A stretch of 64,000 nt of DNA from Cyanobium sp. ATX 6A2 (GCF_024346355.1 NZ_JAGQCU010000007.1:1-64000), one strand, 5' to 3'; counted from the first letter of the stretch, positions 29,182-40,090 are shown. The notes: a model not told the origin generated them from the sequence alone. A program made the numbers and translations.

Positions 29182-29721
29182 TCATTTCTTGCCGGTCTTA
29201 CCGGCCTTGCGCAGGATGCGTTCGCCCTCGTACTTGATGCCCTTGCCCTTGTAGGGCTCGGGCGGGCGGATCGCCCGTACCTTGGCGGCCTCATTGCCCA
29301 CGAGTTCCTTGTTGGCACCCGACACCACCACGGTGGTGTTGCCCTCCACCGCGAAGCTGATGCCATCGGGCGGGGTGAGTTCCACCGGATGGCTGTAGCC
29401 GGCGCTCACCACCAGCTTCTTGCCCTGCACGGCGGCCCGGTAGCCCACACCGGTGATCTCGAGCTTGCGGCTGAAGCCCTGGCTCACCCCTTCGACCATG
29501 TTGGCCACCAGGGTGCGGCAGAGACCGTGGCGCTCGCGGCAGCGGCGGCTGCTGCTGACCGGTGCCACCACCAGGGTGGTGCCCTCATGGCTGATGCTCA
29601 CCCCCTCGGGCAGGGTGCGGCTGAGTTCCCCTTTGGGCCCCTTGACAGTGACGTCGAGGCCGTTGAGGCTGACGCTCACCTTGTCGGGGACAGGGATGGG
29701 TGCTTTACCGATACGTGACAT
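29182..29721 (-). CDS. rplF: Ribosomal protein L6
   Basis: Large-subunit protein near the GTPase centre. It has 179 residues with [34 protein letters not shown] and the repeated-domain end [18 protein letters not shown]. It follows rpsH after 15 bp. Confidence 0.98.
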   Translation of the reverse strand: MSRIGKAPIPVPDKVSVSLNGLDVTVKGPKGELSRTLPEGVSISHEGTTLVVAPVSSSRRCRERHGLCRTLVANMVEGVSQGFSRKLEITGVGYRAAVQGKKLVVSAGYSHPVELTPPDGISFAVEGNTTVVVSGANKELVGNEAAKVRAIRPPEPYKGKGIKYEGERILRKAGKTGKK

Positions 29722-29736
29722 GGATCGTTCTCCTGA

Positions 29737-30138
29737 TCAGTAGACGTAGCACAGCACTTCACCGCCCACGCGCTGCTTGCGGGCGTCGCGGTCGCTCATC
29801 ACACCCCTGGAGGTGGAGATGATCGCCACTCCGAGGCCGCCGAGCACCTTCGGCAGCTGGCGGTTGTTCTTGTAGATGCGCAGGCCGGGCTTGCTGACGC
29901 GCTGCACCGAGCGGATGGTGGGCTGGCGGTGCTTGCCGCTGTACTTCAGCTCAAGCACCATCTGGCGCCGGATGCCTTCGCCTTCCTCGCTGATGCCAGC
30001 GATGAAGCCCTCCTGCTGGAGCACATCGGCGATACTGCGGAGCAGCCTAGAGGCGGGGATGCTGGTTGTTTCGTGCCGCTTCTCACTCGCATTGCGGATG
30101 CGGGTGAGCATGTCGGAAATGGGGTCGTGATTGGCCAT
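29737..30138 (-). CDS. rpsH: Ribosomal protein S8
   Basis: Binds 16S rRNA early in assembly and is an operon autoregulator in some bacteria. It has 133 residues with [40 protein letters not shown]-type sequence and the end [15 protein letters not shown]. The gene before it is rplE directly; rpsN (S14) is absent from this position. Confidence 0.98.
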   Translation of the reverse strand: MANHDPISDMLTRIRNASEKRHETTSIPASRLLRSIADVLQQEGFIAGISEEGEGIRRQMVLELKYSGKHRQPTIRSVQRVSKPGLRIYKNNRQLPKVLGGLGVAIISTSRGVMSDRDARKQRVGGEVLCYVY

Positions 30139-30158
30139 GGATCAGGTCCGAAGAGGGC

Positions 30159-30698
30159 TCAGTTGCTGCGGAACGGCATTCCCATCTCGCGGAGGAGGGC
30201 CCGGCCCTCTTCGTCGTTACGGGCAGTGGTCACGATCGTGACGTCCATGCCACGAATCGCATCGATCTTGTCGAAGGAGATTTCAGGGAAGATGATCTGT
30301 TCGCGGATTCCCAGGGTGTAGTTGCCGCGTCCATCGAAGCTCTTGGGGCTCACACCGCGGAAGTCGCGGATGCGGGGCAGAGCCAGGTGGATCAGGCGCT
30401 CCAGGAAGGCGTACATGCGCTCACCTCGCAGGGTGGTGACGACCCCGATCGGCATGCCCTGGCGGATCTTGAAACCGGCGATCGCCTTTTTGGCCCGGGT
30501 CACCACCACCTTCTGTCCGGTGATGGTGGCGAGTTCCACGATGGAGGCCTCGAGGGCCTTGGCGTTCTGCGCCGCTTCGCCGAGACCACGATTGACGGTG
30601 ACTTTCACCACCTTGGGGACCTCGTGGATGTTGGAGAGATTCAGATCCTTGAGGAGTTTGGGCTGAATCGTCTCCCGATAGCGCTGTTTCAGGGACAT
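30159..30698 (-). CDS. rplE: Ribosomal protein L5
   Basis: Binds 5S rRNA and contacts P-site tRNA. It has 179 residues with [56 protein letters not shown] and the end [16 protein letters not shown] gap of about 100 bp separates it from rplX. Confidence 0.98.
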   Translation of the reverse strand: MSLKQRYRETIQPKLLKDLNLSNIHEVPKVVKVTVNRGLGEAAQNAKALEASIVELATITGQKVVVTRAKKAIAGFKIRQGMPIGVVTTLRGERMYAFLERLIHLALPRIRDFRGVSPKSFDGRGNYTLGIREQIIFPEISFDKIDAIRGMDVTIVTTARNDEEGRALLREMGMPFRSN

Positions 30699-30800
30699 GA
30701 CGGGGGAGGGGGGATGCGCTTCTGGTCGGGGTCAGAAGGCGGGCGGAGATCGAAGAGGAGGACAGAGGACGAGGGCTGGAGGGGAGGCCGGAGGCGGCGC

Positions 30801-31157
30801 TCAATCCAACACTTCTCCCGTTTTCTTGAGGCGGCGCTTTTTCATGCCGTCCTGGTCGACCACGATCTCCACTCGGCTGACCACCTTGTTGGTGGTGGAG
30901 TAGAGCATCACGTTGGAGGCATGCAGTGAGGCCTCTTCGGTGACGATGCGACCGGTTTCGCCTTCCTGGGTGGGCTTCACATGGCGGGTGCGCAGGTTGA
31001 TGCCCTGCACCACCACCCGGTTTTCATAGGGCAGGGTGCGCAGGACCTCACCGGTCTTGCCCTTGTCCTTGCCGGCGATCACCTGCACGGTGTCGCCCTT
31101 CTTGATGCGCAGCTTGATGCGCACGGCCGCTTTGGCCCTCGGGGTTGCTGTTGCCAT
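30801..31157 (-). CDS. rplX: Ribosomal protein L24
   Basis: Assembly-initiating large-subunit protein. It has 118 residues; the KOW motif is in [20 protein letters not shown], followed by [16 protein letters not shown]. Only one base separates it from the rplN stop codon. Confidence 0.97.
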   Translation of the reverse strand: MATATPRAKAAVRIKLRIKKGDTVQVIAGKDKGKTGEVLRTLPYENRVVVQGINLRTRHVKPTQEGETGRIVTEEASLHASNVMLYSTTNKVVSRVEIVVDQDGMKKRRLKKTGEVLD

Positions 31158-31158
31158 C

Positions 31159-31524
31159 TCAGATCACCTCCGGGGCGAGGGACACGATCTTGGTGAAGTT
31201 GCGCTCGCGCAGCTCCCGGGCAACCGGCCCGAAGACGCGGGTGCCCTTGGGGTTGTTCTCGGTGCCGAGAATCACTGCGGCGTTGTCATCGAAACGGATC
31301 GCATTGCCCGTTTCGCGTCGCAGGGTGGCGCGCGTGCGCACCACCACGGCCTTGACCACATCGGACTTCTTCACGCCCATGTTGGGCATGGCGTCCTTGA
31401 CCGCGGCCACGATCACATCACCAACGTGGGCGTAACGGCGGTTGCTACCCAGCACGCGGATGCACTGGATGCGCTTGGCGCCGCTGTTGTCGGCGACGTT
31501 GAGGAACGTTTCCTGTTGAATCAT
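31159..31524 (-). CDS. rplN: Ribosomal protein L14
   Basis: Large-subunit protein at the intersubunit bridge. It has 121 residues and reads [20 protein letters not shown], with [20 protein letters not shown] and [20 protein letters not shown]. It is the usual neighbour of rpsQ and rplX. Confidence 0.98.
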   Translation of the reverse strand: MIQQETFLNVADNSGAKRIQCIRVLGSNRRYAHVGDVIVAAVKDAMPNMGVKKSDVVKAVVVRTRATLRRETGNAIRFDDNAAVILGTENNPKGTRVFGPVARELRERNFTKIVSLAPEVI

Positions 31525-31537
31525 TGTTCGGTCCTCC

Positions 31538-31789
31538 TCAGTTGGCGTTGGTGGTGGTGATCACCTCGGCCACGGTCCACCGCTTGGTGCGGCTGAGCGG
31601 ACGGGTTTCGGTGATGCGAACCCGATCACCAACCTTGCAGCCGTTGGTTTCATCGTGAACTTTGTAGCGCTTGGTGCGGCTCACCGTCTTTTTGTAGATG
31701 GGGTGGGGGAAGCGGTTTTCCACCGCGACCACCACCGTCTTGTCCATCTTGTCGCTGACGACGGTGCCGACCCGTTCCTTGGTTGCCAT
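31538..31789 (-). CDS. rpsQ: Ribosomal protein S17
   Basis: Primary 16S rRNA-binding protein. It has 83 residues with [39 protein letters not shown] and [20 protein letters not shown]. It lies between rpmC and rplN. Confidence 0.97.
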   Translation of the reverse strand: MATKERVGTVVSDKMDKTVVVAVENRFPHPIYKKTVSRTKRYKVHDETNGCKVGDRVRITETRPLSRTKRWTVAEVITTTNAN

Positions 31790-31806
31790 GGGAATCGAGG
31801 GGGGAA

Positions 31807-32043
31807 TCAGGAGGCGATTTCTGCCGAGGTGGCAGTGGTGCTGCCGGAGCGTTGACGCTCGTTGCGCACCGTCAGCAGGTGGGCCAGCTTGATGCGGGCT
31901 GCCTTGAAGCGGTGGGGATGTTCCAGCCGGCGTATCGCCTGCTGGAAGCGCAGATCGAACAGTTCACGCCGGGTGGCGTTGATTCGTTCATCGAGCTCGC
32001 TGTCGGCGAGCTGGCGCACATCGGTGATCTCGGGACGGGCCAT
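31807..32043 (-). CDS. rpmC: Ribosomal protein L29
   Basis: Protein at the tunnel exit near the trigger factor site. It has 78 residues with a helical core [20 protein letters not shown] and [17 protein letters not shown] short Ser/Thr-rich tail follows. The ATG lies two bases after the rplP stop codon. Confidence 0.96.
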   Translation of the reverse strand: MARPEITDVRQLADSELDERINATRRELFDLRFQQAIRRLEHPHRFKAARIKLAHLLTVRNERQRSGSTTATSAEIAS

Positions 32044-32045
32044 GG

Positions 32046-32540
32046 TCAGGACTCCAGGGAAACGGCGGGCGCGGCAGCCTCAGAGCCGCTGGCCTCGGAC
32101 GCGGTGACCGCGGCTGCGGCCTCTTGGTCGGCCAGGGTGAGGAACTTGGTCTTGACCGGCAGTTTGTACTGGGCCAGTCGCATGGCCTCCTGGGCGATTT
32201 CGGGGGTGATGTCGACCCCACCCATCTCAAACAGGATCCGGCCAGGCTTGATCACGGCCACCCAGAATTCGGGGTTGCCCTTACCGGAACCCATGCGGGT
32301 TTCGGCCGGGCGCATGGTGACGGGCTTGTCGGGGAAAATCCGAATCCAGATCTTGCCGCCCCGCTTGACATAGCGGGTCATGGCGCGGCGGGAGGCCTCG
32401 ATCTGGCGCGAGGTGATCCAGCCGCACTCCTGGGCCTGGAGGGCGTATTGCCCGAAGGCAATGGTGTTGCCGCGGGTGGCGATACCGCGCATGCGGCCGC
32501 GCTGTTGCTTGCGGAATTTGACGCGTCGTGGACTCAGCAT
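32046..32540 (-). CDS. rplP: Ribosomal protein L16
   Basis: Protein near the A site and peptidyl transferase centre. It has 164 residues, longer than the usual about 140 because of an Ala/Ser/Glu-rich tail after about residue 138. The core has [39 protein letters not shown] and [19 protein letters not shown]. Confidence 0.98.
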   Translation of the reverse strand: MLSPRRVKFRKQQRGRMRGIATRGNTIAFGQYALQAQECGWITSRQIEASRRAMTRYVKRGGKIWIRIFPDKPVTMRPAETRMGSGKGNPEFWVAVIKPGRILFEMGGVDITPEIAQEAMRLAQYKLPVKTKFLTLADQEAAAAVTASEASGSEAAAPAVSLES

Positions 32541-32556
32541 GGTTCAGGCCTCCTGA

Positions 32557-33285
32557 TCACTCGCGGTTGGAGCGGTCTTCGAACTGTTGGGGCTGCCGGC
32601 TTGCCCGGCGGCGGGGGGCGGCACCCATGGGGGCCTGGTCCTGCTGACCAGGCAGCACCTCGCCCTTGAACACCCACACCTTGATGCCCAGCACCCCGTA
32701 GGTGGTGGTGGCCACGCGGGTGGCGTAATCGATGTCGGCCCGCAGGGTGTGCAGCGGCACCCGGCCTTCCCGGGTCCATTCTGTGCGGGCGATCTCGGCG
32801 CCGTTGAGCCGTCCGCTCACCTGGATTTTCAGGCCGAGCACGCCAGCCCGCTGGGCGCGCTGCACGGCCATGCGGATCACGCGGCGGAAGGCCACGCGCT
32901 TCTCCAGCTGCTGGGCGATGTACTCGCCCAGCAGGAAGGCATCGGCGTCGACACGCTCCACCTCCACCACATTGATGCGCACCTGGCGCTGGGCGTCGCC
33001 CACGGTCTTCTGAATTCCGGCGCGCAACTCCTCGATGCCGCTGCCCTGTCGGCCAACCAGCACCCCGGGACGGGCGGTTTTGAGTTCCACTTCGAGCTGG
33101 TCGGCCTTGCGGGCGATCAGCACATCGGAAATGCCGGCGGAACCGTATTTCTTGTGGATGAACTTGCGGATGCGATCGTCCTCCTGAAGGAGGGTCGGGT
33201 AGGTCTTGCTTGGGGCGTACCAGCGGGAGCGGTGGTCCTGGGTGATCCCCAGGCGCAGGCCGGTTGGATGGATCTTGTGTCCCAT
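32557..33285 (-). CDS. rpsC: Ribosomal protein S3
   Basis: Protein of the mRNA entry channel. It has 242 residues with [20 protein letters not shown], a KH domain around [19 protein letters not shown], and the C-terminal domain [19 protein letters not shown] short Arg/Gln-rich tail follows. Confidence 0.98.
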   Translation of the reverse strand: MGHKIHPTGLRLGITQDHRSRWYAPSKTYPTLLQEDDRIRKFIHKKYGSAGISDVLIARKADQLEVELKTARPGVLVGRQGSGIEELRAGIQKTVGDAQRQVRINVVEVERVDADAFLLGEYIAQQLEKRVAFRRVIRMAVQRAQRAGVLGLKIQVSGRLNGAEIARTEWTREGRVPLHTLRADIDYATRVATTTYGVLGIKVWVFKGEVLPGQQDQAPMGAAPRRRASRQPQQFEDRSNRE

Positions 33286-33304
33286 CGGTCGGTGTCCTCG
33301 GGGT

Positions 33305-33658
33305 TCAGGTGGTGGGAGCCACAGCGATGCTGATGTGGCAGGTCTGTTTCTTGATTGCGTAGGCGCGTCCCTGGGCGCGGGGCCGGAAGCGCTTCAGCGA
33401 CGGACCCATGTCGGCATGGGCCTGGCTGATCATCAAGGTGGCCGGATCGAGTCCGAGGTTGTGCTCGGCGTTGGCCACGGCACTGCGCAGCACCTTGGTG
33501 ATCGGTCCGGTGGAGCGATAGGGCATGAACTCCAGCAGGATCAGGGCGTCGCGGTAGCTCCGGCCCCGGATCTGATCGAGCACCCGGCGCACCTTGGAGG
33601 CGGAGCCGCGGATGAAGCGGCCATGGGCCACAGCCTGACTGGGGGTGATGTTGGCCAT
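33305..33658 (-). CDS. rplV: Ribosomal protein L22
   Basis: Its beta-hairpin lines the peptide exit tunnel. It has 117 residues with [40 protein letters not shown] and the hairpin-end [20 protein letters not shown]. Confidence 0.97.
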   Translation of the reverse strand: MANITPSQAVAHGRFIRGSASKVRRVLDQIRGRSYRDALILLEFMPYRSTGPITKVLRSAVANAEHNLGLDPATLMISQAHADMGPSLKRFRPRAQGRAYAIKKQTCHISIAVAPTT

Positions 33659-33662
33659 GAAT

Positions 33663-33938
33663 TCAGCGACCTCCTTTTTTGTCTTTGATGTGGCCCTTGA
33701 AGGTGCGCGTGGGGGCGAATTCCCCTAATTTATGGCCCACCATCTGCTCGGTTACGTAAACCGGAACGTGGGATCTGCCGTTGTGCACAGCGATCGTGTG
33801 GCCGATCATCATCGGCAGGATGGTGGAGGCTCGTGACCAAGTCTTGATCACCGACTTGTCGTCGGCGACATTCTGCTTTTCAACCTTGCGCAGCAGGCTG
33901 TCAGCAACAAATGGACCTTTTTTGAGTGAACGTCCCAT
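33663..33938 (-). CDS. rpsS: Ribosomal protein S19
   Basis: Head protein that contacts S13 and tRNA. It has 91 residues from [20 protein letters not shown], with [20 protein letters not shown] and [16 protein letters not shown]. Four bases separate it from rplV. Confidence 0.98.
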   Translation of the reverse strand: MGRSLKKGPFVADSLLRKVEKQNVADDKSVIKTWSRASTILPMMIGHTIAVHNGRSHVPVYVTEQMVGHKLGEFAPTRTFKGHIKDKKGGR

Positions 33939-33973
33939 GGCGGATTAAGCGGTGAGCAGAGCGGTGTGGGTCA

Positions 33974-34837
33974 TCAGGAATCGCGTCCGCCACGGCTCCG
34001 CTTGGAGGTGCGGCGACGTTTGCGCAGCACAAAACGGTTGCTGGGCTTGTTCCGCTTGCGGGTTTTGAGGCCGAGGGCCGGCTTGCCCCAGGGGGTCACC
34101 GGGCCGGAGCGGCCGATGGGGGCGCGGCCCTCACCGCCACCGTGGGGGTGGTCGCAGGGGTTCATCACCGATCCGCGCACCTCCGGACGACGGCCAAGCC
34201 AGCGCTTGCGGCCCGCCTTGCCGAGGCTGGTGTTGCGCACTTCGGCGTTGCCGACTGCTCCGAGGGTGGCGTAGCACTCCCGGCGCACCAGACGCACCTC
34301 GGTGGACGGCAGCTTGAGGGCCACGTAGTCGCCCTCCTTGGCCATCACCTGGGCACTGGCGCCGGCGGTGCGCACCATCTGTCCACCCCGACCGGCGTAG
34401 AGCTCCACGTTGTGAACACTGGAACCGAGGGGGATGGCCGAGAGCGGCAGGGCATTGCCGGTTTCGATCGGCGCCTCGGGCCCGGCCACCACCTGCTGGC
34501 CGATCTCCACGCCAGCAGGCGCGAGGATGTAACGCTTCTCGCCGTCTCCGTAGAAGAGCAGGGCCAGCCGCGCGTTGCGGTGGGGGTCGTAGTGGATGGC
34601 GGCCACCTTGGCCACGACGCCGTGCTTGTCGCGACGGAAATCAACCACCCGGTAGAGGCGCTTGTGGCCGCCGCCGCGGTGGCGGCAGGTGATCACGCCG
34701 CGGTTGTTGCGGCCCTTGCGGCGGTGCTTGGCCACCACCAGACCCTTGACGCGATCGCGGCCGGTGATCTCAGCAAAGTTGCTGGCCACGCGGGTGCGGG
34801 TGCCTGGGGTGATGGGGCGGTAGTTGCGGATTGCCAT
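33974..34837 (-). CDS. rplB: Ribosomal protein L2
   Basis: Largest conserved protein near the peptidyl transferase centre. It has 287 residues with [60 protein letters not shown] and [20 protein letters not shown], the last holding the conserved His. Confidence 0.98.
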   Translation of the reverse strand: MAIRNYRPITPGTRTRVASNFAEITGRDRVKGLVVAKHRRKGRNNRGVITCRHRGGGHKRLYRVVDFRRDKHGVVAKVAAIHYDPHRNARLALLFYGDGEKRYILAPAGVEIGQQVVAGPEAPIETGNALPLSAIPLGSSVHNVELYAGRGGQMVRTAGASAQVMAKEGDYVALKLPSTEVRLVRRECYATLGAVGNAEVRNTSLGKAGRKRWLGRRPEVRGSVMNPCDHPHGGGEGRAPIGRSGPVTPWGKPALGLKTRKRNKPSNRFVLRKRRRTSKRSRGGRDS

Positions 34838-34852
34838 GTGATGTCAGATCCC

Positions 34853-35155
34853 TCAGGACTCGGGGAACAGCTGGATGGCGTCGCCTTCTGCCAGGCGCAC
34901 CACGGCCTTTTTCACCTGGGCGCGCTTGCCGGCGAAACGGCCGACGCGGCGGGTGCGGCGCGGTGGATTCATGGTGCTGACGCCCACCACCTTGACCTCG
35001 AAGAGTTCTTCGATGGCTGCCTTGATGTCGGGCTTGGCGGCCCGGTGGTCTACCTCGAAGGTGTACTGGTTGAGCTCGAGGGCCTGGGTGGCCTTCTCGG
35101 TGATCAGCGGCCGACGGATGACATCCGCGAGACGCCCTGCAAAACGCTCACTCAT
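34853..35155 (-). CDS. rplW: Ribosomal protein L23
   Basis: Docking site for trigger factor and SRP at the tunnel exit. It has 100 residues with [20 protein letters not shown] and the C-terminal basic part [20 protein letters not shown]. Its start overlaps the end of rplD by eight bases. Confidence 0.97.
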   Translation of the reverse strand: MSERFAGRLADVIRRPLITEKATQALELNQYTFEVDHRAAKPDIKAAIEELFEVKVVGVSTMNPPRRTRRVGRFAGKRAQVKKAVVRLAEGDAIQLFPES

Positions 35156-35783
35156 CGCCGTAGACCTCCTGAATCTTCGCGAGTGCCTGCTCGCTCACCA
35201 CAAGGTGGTTGGCGTGCAGCAGATCGAACACGTTGAGTTGATCAGCGGCGATCAACTTCACCTTCTCGAGGTTGCGCACCGAGCGGCGCACCACCTCGCT
35301 GGGACTGTCGAGCACCAGCAGCACCTTGGCGCCGGCTTCGATGCCGAAGCGGGCCAGGGCGGCGGTGATTTCCTTGGTTTTGGGGCTGTCGAGGGACGCG
35401 CCGAAGTCCTTCACCACCGTGATGGCGTCGACGCGGCTCATCAGGGCCGTGCGCAGGGCCAGGCGACGCTCCTTGCGGTTCATCGCCAGGCTGTAATCGC
35501 GCGGCTTGGGCCCGAAGATCACCCCGCCGCCGGGCCGCAGGGGTGTGCGGATCGAGCCCTGGCGGGCGCGGCCGGTGCCCTTCTGTTTGTAGGGCTTGCG
35601 GCCGCCGCCGGCCACCTCCGCCCGGGTGAGGGTGCTGGCCGTGCCCTGGCGGGCGTTGGCCAGCTGCCGCACAACAGCCCGCTGCACCAGGTCGGCGGCG
35701 GAGCTCTCCTTGGCGACTTTGAGGGTGAGGTCGGTCTTGCCGGCCTCTTTGCCCTGCCAGTCGCGGATGTCACAAGTAGCCAT
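35148..35783 (-). CDS. rplD: Ribosomal protein L4
   Basis: Tunnel-constriction protein; it autoregulates the S10 operon in E. coli, which is not shown here. It has 211 residues with [60 protein letters not shown] and a helical C-terminal domain. Confidence 0.98.
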   Translation of the reverse strand: MATCDIRDWQGKEAGKTDLTLKVAKESSAADLVQRAVVRQLANARQGTASTLTRAEVAGGGRKPYKQKGTGRARQGSIRTPLRPGGGVIFGPKPRDYSLAMNRKERRLALRTALMSRVDAITVVKDFGASLDSPKTKEITAALARFGIEAGAKVLLVLDSPSEVVRRSVRNLEKVKLIAADQLNVFDLLHANHLVVSEQALAKIQEVYGDE

Positions 35784-35794
35784 GGTTTTGCTCC

Positions 35795-36442
35795 TCAGTT
35801 GCCGCTCTTGGCGCCCACCCGGTTTGCCGGGCAGATGTTGAGCAGGGCGCCGGGCTTGCCGGGCACCGAGCCCTTCACCACCAGCAGATTGCGCTCGGGA
35901 TCCACCTTGAGAATGGTGAGGCCGCGGGTGGTGATCTGCTTGCCGCCATAGCGGCCGGCCATGCGCTTGCCGGGATACACGCGGCCGGGGGTCGTGCCGG
36001 CCCCGGTGGAGCCCGGCAGTCGGTGGTTCTTGGAGCCGTGGCTCATCGGACCGCGGCTGAACCCGTGGCGCTTCTGATAGCCGGAGAAACCCCGACCCAT
36101 GCTGTCGCCGCTCACATCCACCTTCTGGCCGGGCTCGAACGCGCCCACCGTCACGGGGGCGCCTAGCTCGAGACCGTCGAGGCTCTCGACCCGATACTCC
36201 TTGAAGTGGCGCAGGAGTTCATCGCCCGACTTGGCCAGGTGGCCGCGGGAGGGCTTGTTGACGAGCTTCTCGCGCACTTCGCCGAAGCCAAGTTGCACGG
36301 CGGTGTAGCCGTCGGTGCTGCTGGATTTGAGCTGGGTGACGCGGCAGGGACCCGCCTCGATCAGGGTGACCGGGATGGACCTGCCCTCGTCGTCGAAGAA
36401 CTGGGACATGCCCAGTTTCTTCCCAAGAATGCCGATGGACAT
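35795..36442 (-). CDS. rplC: Ribosomal protein L3
   Basis: First gene of the cluster; the protein lies near the peptidyl transferase centre. The ATG at 36442 ([20 protein letters not shown]) gives 215 residues. [39 protein letters not shown] and [15 protein letters not shown] are diagnostic. The open frame continues far upstream but without homology. No rpsJ is found ahead of it; the next gene upstream is divergent. Confidence 0.98.
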   Translation of the reverse strand: MSIGILGKKLGMSQFFDDEGRSIPVTLIEAGPCRVTQLKSSSTDGYTAVQLGFGEVREKLVNKPSRGHLAKSGDELLRHFKEYRVESLDGLELGAPVTVGAFEPGQKVDVSGDSMGRGFSGYQKRHGFSRGPMSHGSKNHRLPGSTGAGTTPGRVYPGKRMAGRYGGKQITTRGLTILKVDPERNLLVVKGSVPGKPGALLNICPANRVGAKSGN

Positions 36443-36487
36443 GGGAGGGAGGTGAAGCGCCAGCTGGACATCCGGTGGTTCCCGAAT

Positions 36488-36503
36488 CCCGGACGGGTCC
36501 GGG
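36488..36503 (-). promoter_or_regulatory. Hairpin in the rplC leader
   Basis: CCCGGAC-GG-GTCCGGG forms a 7-bp perfect stem whose near end is 46 bases upstream of the rplC ATG. Its position would suit a leader control element. Confidence 0.45.
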
Positions 36504-36813
36504 CTCCGGGGGGAAGCCGGAGGGCTGCAGCAGTCGTGATGGTCGAGCTTGGCCTTGGTGGCCGCATGGGACTGACCAGTCAGGCCCGATGCGCAATCCA
36601 GGGAGCTAGCGAGACGGATCAGGACCCGTTCAGCGGCGGCTGGGACTTTCCTGGACCGGACCGCTGGACGCGGCGCGTTCAAGAAGTTTCCCGACGGGGC
36701 GAGTGAAGGCCCAACCCGTGTAGCCGGAGAAGATCACCACCACTGGTGATCTGGTGTCAGGATCTGGAGGCCCGGCTAGCGGACGGGCACAGATGTCTGG
36801 CACAGCGAATAAA

Positions 36814-36833
36814 TGTACCCCATGGGGGGTACA
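36814..36833 (+). promoter_or_regulatory. Palindromic operator-like site upstream of ndhN
   Basis: TGTACCCC-ATGG-GGGGTACA is a perfect 8-bp inverted repeat with a 4-nt centre, ending about 60 bases before the ndhN ATG. It does not fit NtcA (GTA-N8-TAC) or the cyanobacterial LexA box. The binding protein is unknown. Confidence 0.5.
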
Positions 36834-36894
36834 CCCTCCCCTCGCTCGCCTTGGCGCTGCTGCTGTCAGACTTCACCCAGCCATCCAGCACACG

Positions 36895-37350
36895 ATGCCG
36901 CTGCTGCTCTCCGGCCGGGGCTTTCGCCAGGAGCTCGAGCGCGCCGGCGCCCTGGCCCTGTTCGCCCCCCTTGAGGGCGGCGCCGAAACCCGCCTGATGC
37001 GGCGTTTGCGCGCCGCTGGCTACCGGGCCCAGCTCACCTCCGCCCGCGGGCTGGGTGATCCGGAGGCCTTCCTGTTTCAGCTGCACGGGGTGCGTCCCCC
37101 CCACCTGGGGCACCAGAGCGTGGGCCGCGGTGCCGCCGTGGGCGAGGCCTACCGGGTGATGCCCCAGCTCGGCGCCCTGCTGGAGGGCAATCAGCCGATG
37201 CTGCTCTGGCTGCTGGAGGGGCAGGTGCTCTCCTCCGCTGAGCTGGCCTCGCTGGTGGCCCTCACCCGCCGGGAACCCAGGCTGCGGGTGGTTGTGGAAA
37301 TGGGAGGTGCCCGGTCTTTGCGCTGGCAGCCCCTCAGCGAGCTGATTTGA
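36895..37350 (+). CDS. ndhN: NAD(P)H-quinone oxidoreductase subunit N
   Basis: Peripheral subunit of the cyanobacterial NDH-1 complex, found only in oxygenic phototrophs, acting in respiration, cyclic electron flow and CO2 uptake. The ATG at 36895 ([20 protein letters not shown]) gives 151 residues. [40 protein letters not shown] and [16 protein letters not shown] match the family. Its stop codon overlaps the start of ldpA. Confidence 0.93.
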   Translation: MPLLLSGRGFRQELERAGALALFAPLEGGAETRLMRRLRAAGYRAQLTSARGLGDPEAFLFQLHGVRPPHLGHQSVGRGAAVGEAYRVMPQLGALLEGNQPMLLWLLEGQVLSSAELASLVALTRREPRLRVVVEMGGARSLRWQPLSELI

Positions 37351-38381
37351 TCTTGCCGGGCCGGATTCCGGCCCCTCCGCTGCCACCGGAGGCCGCCCTG
37401 GCCAGCGGTCGCTGGGTGAAGTGGATTGCCGGTGCCAGCAACCAGGATCTGGCGGCAATCGAAGATCTGGCTGGGATCTATGCCCTCGCCGGCGCCCACT
37501 GTCTGGATCTGGCCGCCGATGCGGCGGCGGTGGCGGCGGCGCGGCGGGGGGTGGCCTGGGCTGTGGTCCACGGGGCAGCGCGGCCCTGGCTGATGGTGAG
37601 CCTCAGCGATGGCGAGGATCCCCACTTCCGCAAGGCCTGGTTCGATCCGTCCCGCTGTCCACCCAGCTGTCCGCGGCCCTGTGAGCGGGTCTGTCCGGCC
37701 CTGGCCATCGGTGAGCAGGCCGCCGGGGCGCCGGGGGTGTTGGCGGAGCGCTGCTACGGCTGCGGCCGCTGCCTGCCCGCCTGCCCGCTGGGGTTGATTG
37801 AGGAGCGCTCGCGGGTGCTGGAACCCGAGGCGGTGGCTCCGCTGCTGGCCGAGCTGAGGCCCGAGGCGGTGGAGCTGCACACCAGGCCTGGCCGCCAGCG
37901 GGCCTTCGAGCAGCGCCTTGATCAGCTGCTGGCCAGCGGCCTGTCCCTGCGACGGGTGGCCGTGAGCGCCGGCGCCGAGGTGTCCACAGCGGAGCTCTGG
38001 CAGCGCTTTGCCGCCCTGCGCGCGCGCGGCTTGCGCCCGCTGTGGCAGCTGGACGGGAGGCCGATGAGTGGAGATGTGGGCGATGGCACCGCCCGGGCGG
38101 CGGTGGCCCTGCTGGCCCGGCGCCGGCAGCGCATGCCGCCAGGACCGCTGCAGCTGGCCGGGGGCACCAACGCCCGCAGCCTGCCGCTGCTGGAGGCCAC
38201 GCCGGCCCTGGCCCGTGCCTGCGCCGGCGTGGCCTTCGGTGGGGTGGCGCGCCGCCTGCTGCAGCCGCTGCTGCTGCAGGGCCAGAACCGCGGGGGGACG
38301 TTGCGCCACGATTCCGAGCTGCAGCCCCGGGCCCTGGAACTGGCACGGTCGCTGCTGCGGCCCTGGCTAGAACGGACCTGA
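37347..38381 (+). CDS. ldpA: LdpA-like iron-sulfur protein (light-dependent period)
   Basis: LdpA in Synechococcus elongatus senses redox state through iron-sulfur clusters and adjusts the circadian clock to light. This protein has 344 residues. Two cysteine sets are visible: C104, C108, C112, C116 in [15 protein letters not shown], and C136, C139, C142, C146 in [13 protein letters not shown], each followed by Pro as in ferredoxin-type [4Fe-4S] sites. The predicted start is TTG, overlapping the ndhN stop codon (TTGA), so the two are translationally coupled; a second TTG six bases later is possible. The C-terminal half looks TIM-barrel-like. Confidence 0.85.
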   Translation: MILPGRIPAPPLPPEAALASGRWVKWIAGASNQDLAAIEDLAGIYALAGAHCLDLAADAAAVAAARRGVAWAVVHGAARPWLMVSLSDGEDPHFRKAWFDPSRCPPSCPRPCERVCPALAIGEQAAGAPGVLAERCYGCGRCLPACPLGLIEERSRVLEPEAVAPLLAELRPEAVELHTRPGRQRAFEQRLDQLLASGLSLRRVAVSAGAEVSTAELWQRFAALRARGLRPLWQLDGRPMSGDVGDGTARAAVALLARRRQRMPPGPLQLAGGTNARSLPLLEATPALARACAGVAFGGVARRLLQPLLLQGQNRGGTLRHDSELQPRALELARSLLRPWLERT

Positions 38382-38401
38382 TCCACCCAGGGGTTCCCCC
38401 G

Positions 38402-40090
38402 GTGTCAACGCAGCAGTCACCCCAGCGCATCACCGACGATCTCGATCGGCTGCTGGCGGTGCTCCCGGCTGCGGTGGCGGCGGCCCTGCCCAGCGGCCAG
38501 GAGCGTGACCAGCTGCTGGAGGTGGTGCTGGATCTGGGCCGGGTGCCCGAAGCCCGTTACCCCGGCCGGGCGGTGGAGCTGGGTGATCGGCCCATCGAGC
38601 GCGGCGACCTGGCCGCGGTGGTGGAACGCCTGGGCGCCTTCGGCGGCGACAACCGGGCCGGTATCGAGCGCACGCTGCACCGCATCAGCGCCATCCGCAA
38701 CCGCGCCGGTGAGATCGTGGGCCTCACCTGCCGGGTGGGTCGGGCCGTGTTCGGCACCGTGGCGATGGTGCGCGACCTGCTTGATGCCGGCCAGTCGCTG
38801 CTGCTGATGGGCCGGCCCGGGGTGGGCAAGACCACGGCCCTGCGTGAGATCGCCCGGGTGCTGGCCGATGAGCTGGGCAAGCGGGTGGTGGTGATCGACA
38901 CCAGCAATGAAATCGCCGGCGACGGCGACATTCCCCATCCCGCGATCGGCCGCGCCAGGCGCATGCAGGTGGCCCGGCCGGAGCTGCAGCACCAGGTGAT
39001 GATCGAGGCCGTGGAGAACCACATGCCCGAGGTCATCGTGATCGATGAGATCGGAACCGAGCTGGAGGCCCTGGCAGCCCGCACCATCGCCGAGCGGGGC
39101 GTGGTGCTGGTGGCCACCGCCCATGGCAACGCGCTCGACAACCTGATCAAGAACCCCACCCTCAGCGATCTGGTGGGGGGCATCCAATCGGTGACTCTGG
39201 GGGATGACGAGGCCCGCCGCCGGCGCACCCAGAAGACGGTGCTGGAGCGGGCGGCCGAGCCCACCTTTCCCCTGGCGGTGGAGATGCACAGTCGCCGTCG
39301 CTGGCTGGTGCACGCCGACGTGGCGGCCACGGTGGACGCCCTCCTGCGCGGCCAGGCGGCACGGCCCCAGGTGCGGGAACTGGCCGAGGACGGACGCGTG
39401 CACTTCCCGGACAGCCGCCCGCCCACTGCCACTGCCACTCTCTCTGTCTCTGCCTCTGCAGCCGCCGCGCCCCCTGCCCCGGCGCGCCCCCGGCCGGCGC
39501 CCCACCCCCCGGCCCACCGTCAGGGGGCTTTCCTCACTCCGGCCGTTGAGCGGCTCGCAAGGGCGCCGGCAGCGCCGGAGATTCCCGCACGGCAGCCCTC
39601 CCCCCTGCGGGTGTACGGGGCCGGCATCGCCCCCCGCCTGCTGGAGCAGGTGGTGCGCTCCCGCTCCTTGCCCGCCCAGGTGGTGGCCAGCCTGGAGGAG
39701 GCCGATGTGGTGCTGAGTGCGCGACAGCAGCTGGGCCGCGATCCCCAGGTGCGGCGCCAGGCCCAGGAGTTGGGGCTGCCGATCCTGGTGATCAAGAGCA
39801 CGGCGCTGCCCCAGCTGCAGCGCGCCCTTGAGCGGCTGTTGGAGCGCCACCGCCGCGACGGCGCGCCGCCGGTCTCTGAGCCCCTGGCCGGCGACGATCC
39901 CCACGGCGCCATGGAGGAGTGCCGGCTGGCCGTGGAGCAGGTGGTGCTGGCCACGGGGCAGCCGGTGGAGTTGTTGCCTCGCAGCGAGGAGATCCGCCGC
40001 ATGCAGGCGGAGCTGGCCGGCCGTTACCACCTGCGCACAGCCGTGTTCGGCCGGGGGGAGCAGCAGCGCCTGCGGGTGTTCCCGGCCTGA
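38402..40090 (+). CDS. Ycf45-type AAA ATPase with R3H domain
   Basis: From the GTG at 38402, 20 bp after ldpA, the product has 562 residues. The ATPase domain, related to SpoIIIAA and chloroplast Ycf45, has Walker A GRPGVGKT (137-144), [15 protein letters not shown], Walker [15 protein letters not shown] and the sensor-like VATAHGNAL. After a Pro/Ala/Ser-rich linker with CT-rich DNA (near 39420-39470) come a second small domain and a C-terminal R3H-type segment ([19 protein letters not shown]) that binds single-stranded nucleic acid. The biological role in cyanobacteria is not settled. The longer frame starting at 38042 lies in the ldpA region and is not used. Confidence 0.85.
   Translation: MSTQQSPQRITDDLDRLLAVLPAAVAAALPSGQERDQLLEVVLDLGRVPEARYPGRAVELGDRPIERGDLAAVVERLGAFGGDNRAGIERTLHRISAIRNRAGEIVGLTCRVGRAVFGTVAMVRDLLDAGQSLLLMGRPGVGKTTALREIARVLADELGKRVVVIDTSNEIAGDGDIPHPAIGRARRMQVARPELQHQVMIEAVENHMPEVIVIDEIGTELEALAARTIAERGVVLVATAHGNALDNLIKNPTLSDLVGGIQSVTLGDDEARRRRTQKTVLERAAEPTFPLAVEMHSRRRWLVHADVAATVDALLRGQAARPQVRELAEDGRVHFPDSRPPTATATLSVSASAAAAPPAPARPRPAPHPPAHRQGAFLTPAVERLARAPAAPEIPARQPSPLRVYGAGIAPRLLEQVVRSRSLPAQVVASLEEADVVLSARQQLGRDPQVRRQAQELGLPILVIKSTALPQLQRALERLLERHRRDGAPPVSEPLAGDDPHGAMEECRLAVEQVVLATGQPVELLPRSEEIRRMQAELAGRYHLRTAVFGRGEQQRLRVFPA

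Larger units (their letters stand above)
36443..36894. promoter_or_regulatory. Divergent regulatory region between rplC and ndhN
   Basis: About 450 bp with no gene that I can support. It must hold the promoter of the long ribosomal operon (left) and that of ndhN (right). Two palindromes stand out and are listed separately. No ribosomal promoter boxes are clear enough to name. Confidence 0.55.

Noticed and set aside
20981-36442. Absence of rpsJ, rpsN and rpmD from the ribosomal cluster
   Set aside because: Unusual compared with E. coli but normal for cyanobacteria, where S10 lies with the elongation factor genes and S14 elsewhere, and L30 is missing.
39420-39470. CT-rich tract as a microsatellite or phase-variable repeat
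   Set aside because: Units are irregular (CTCTCTGT, CTCTGCCT) and encode the Ser/Ala linker of the R3H ATPase; no clean repeat unit.
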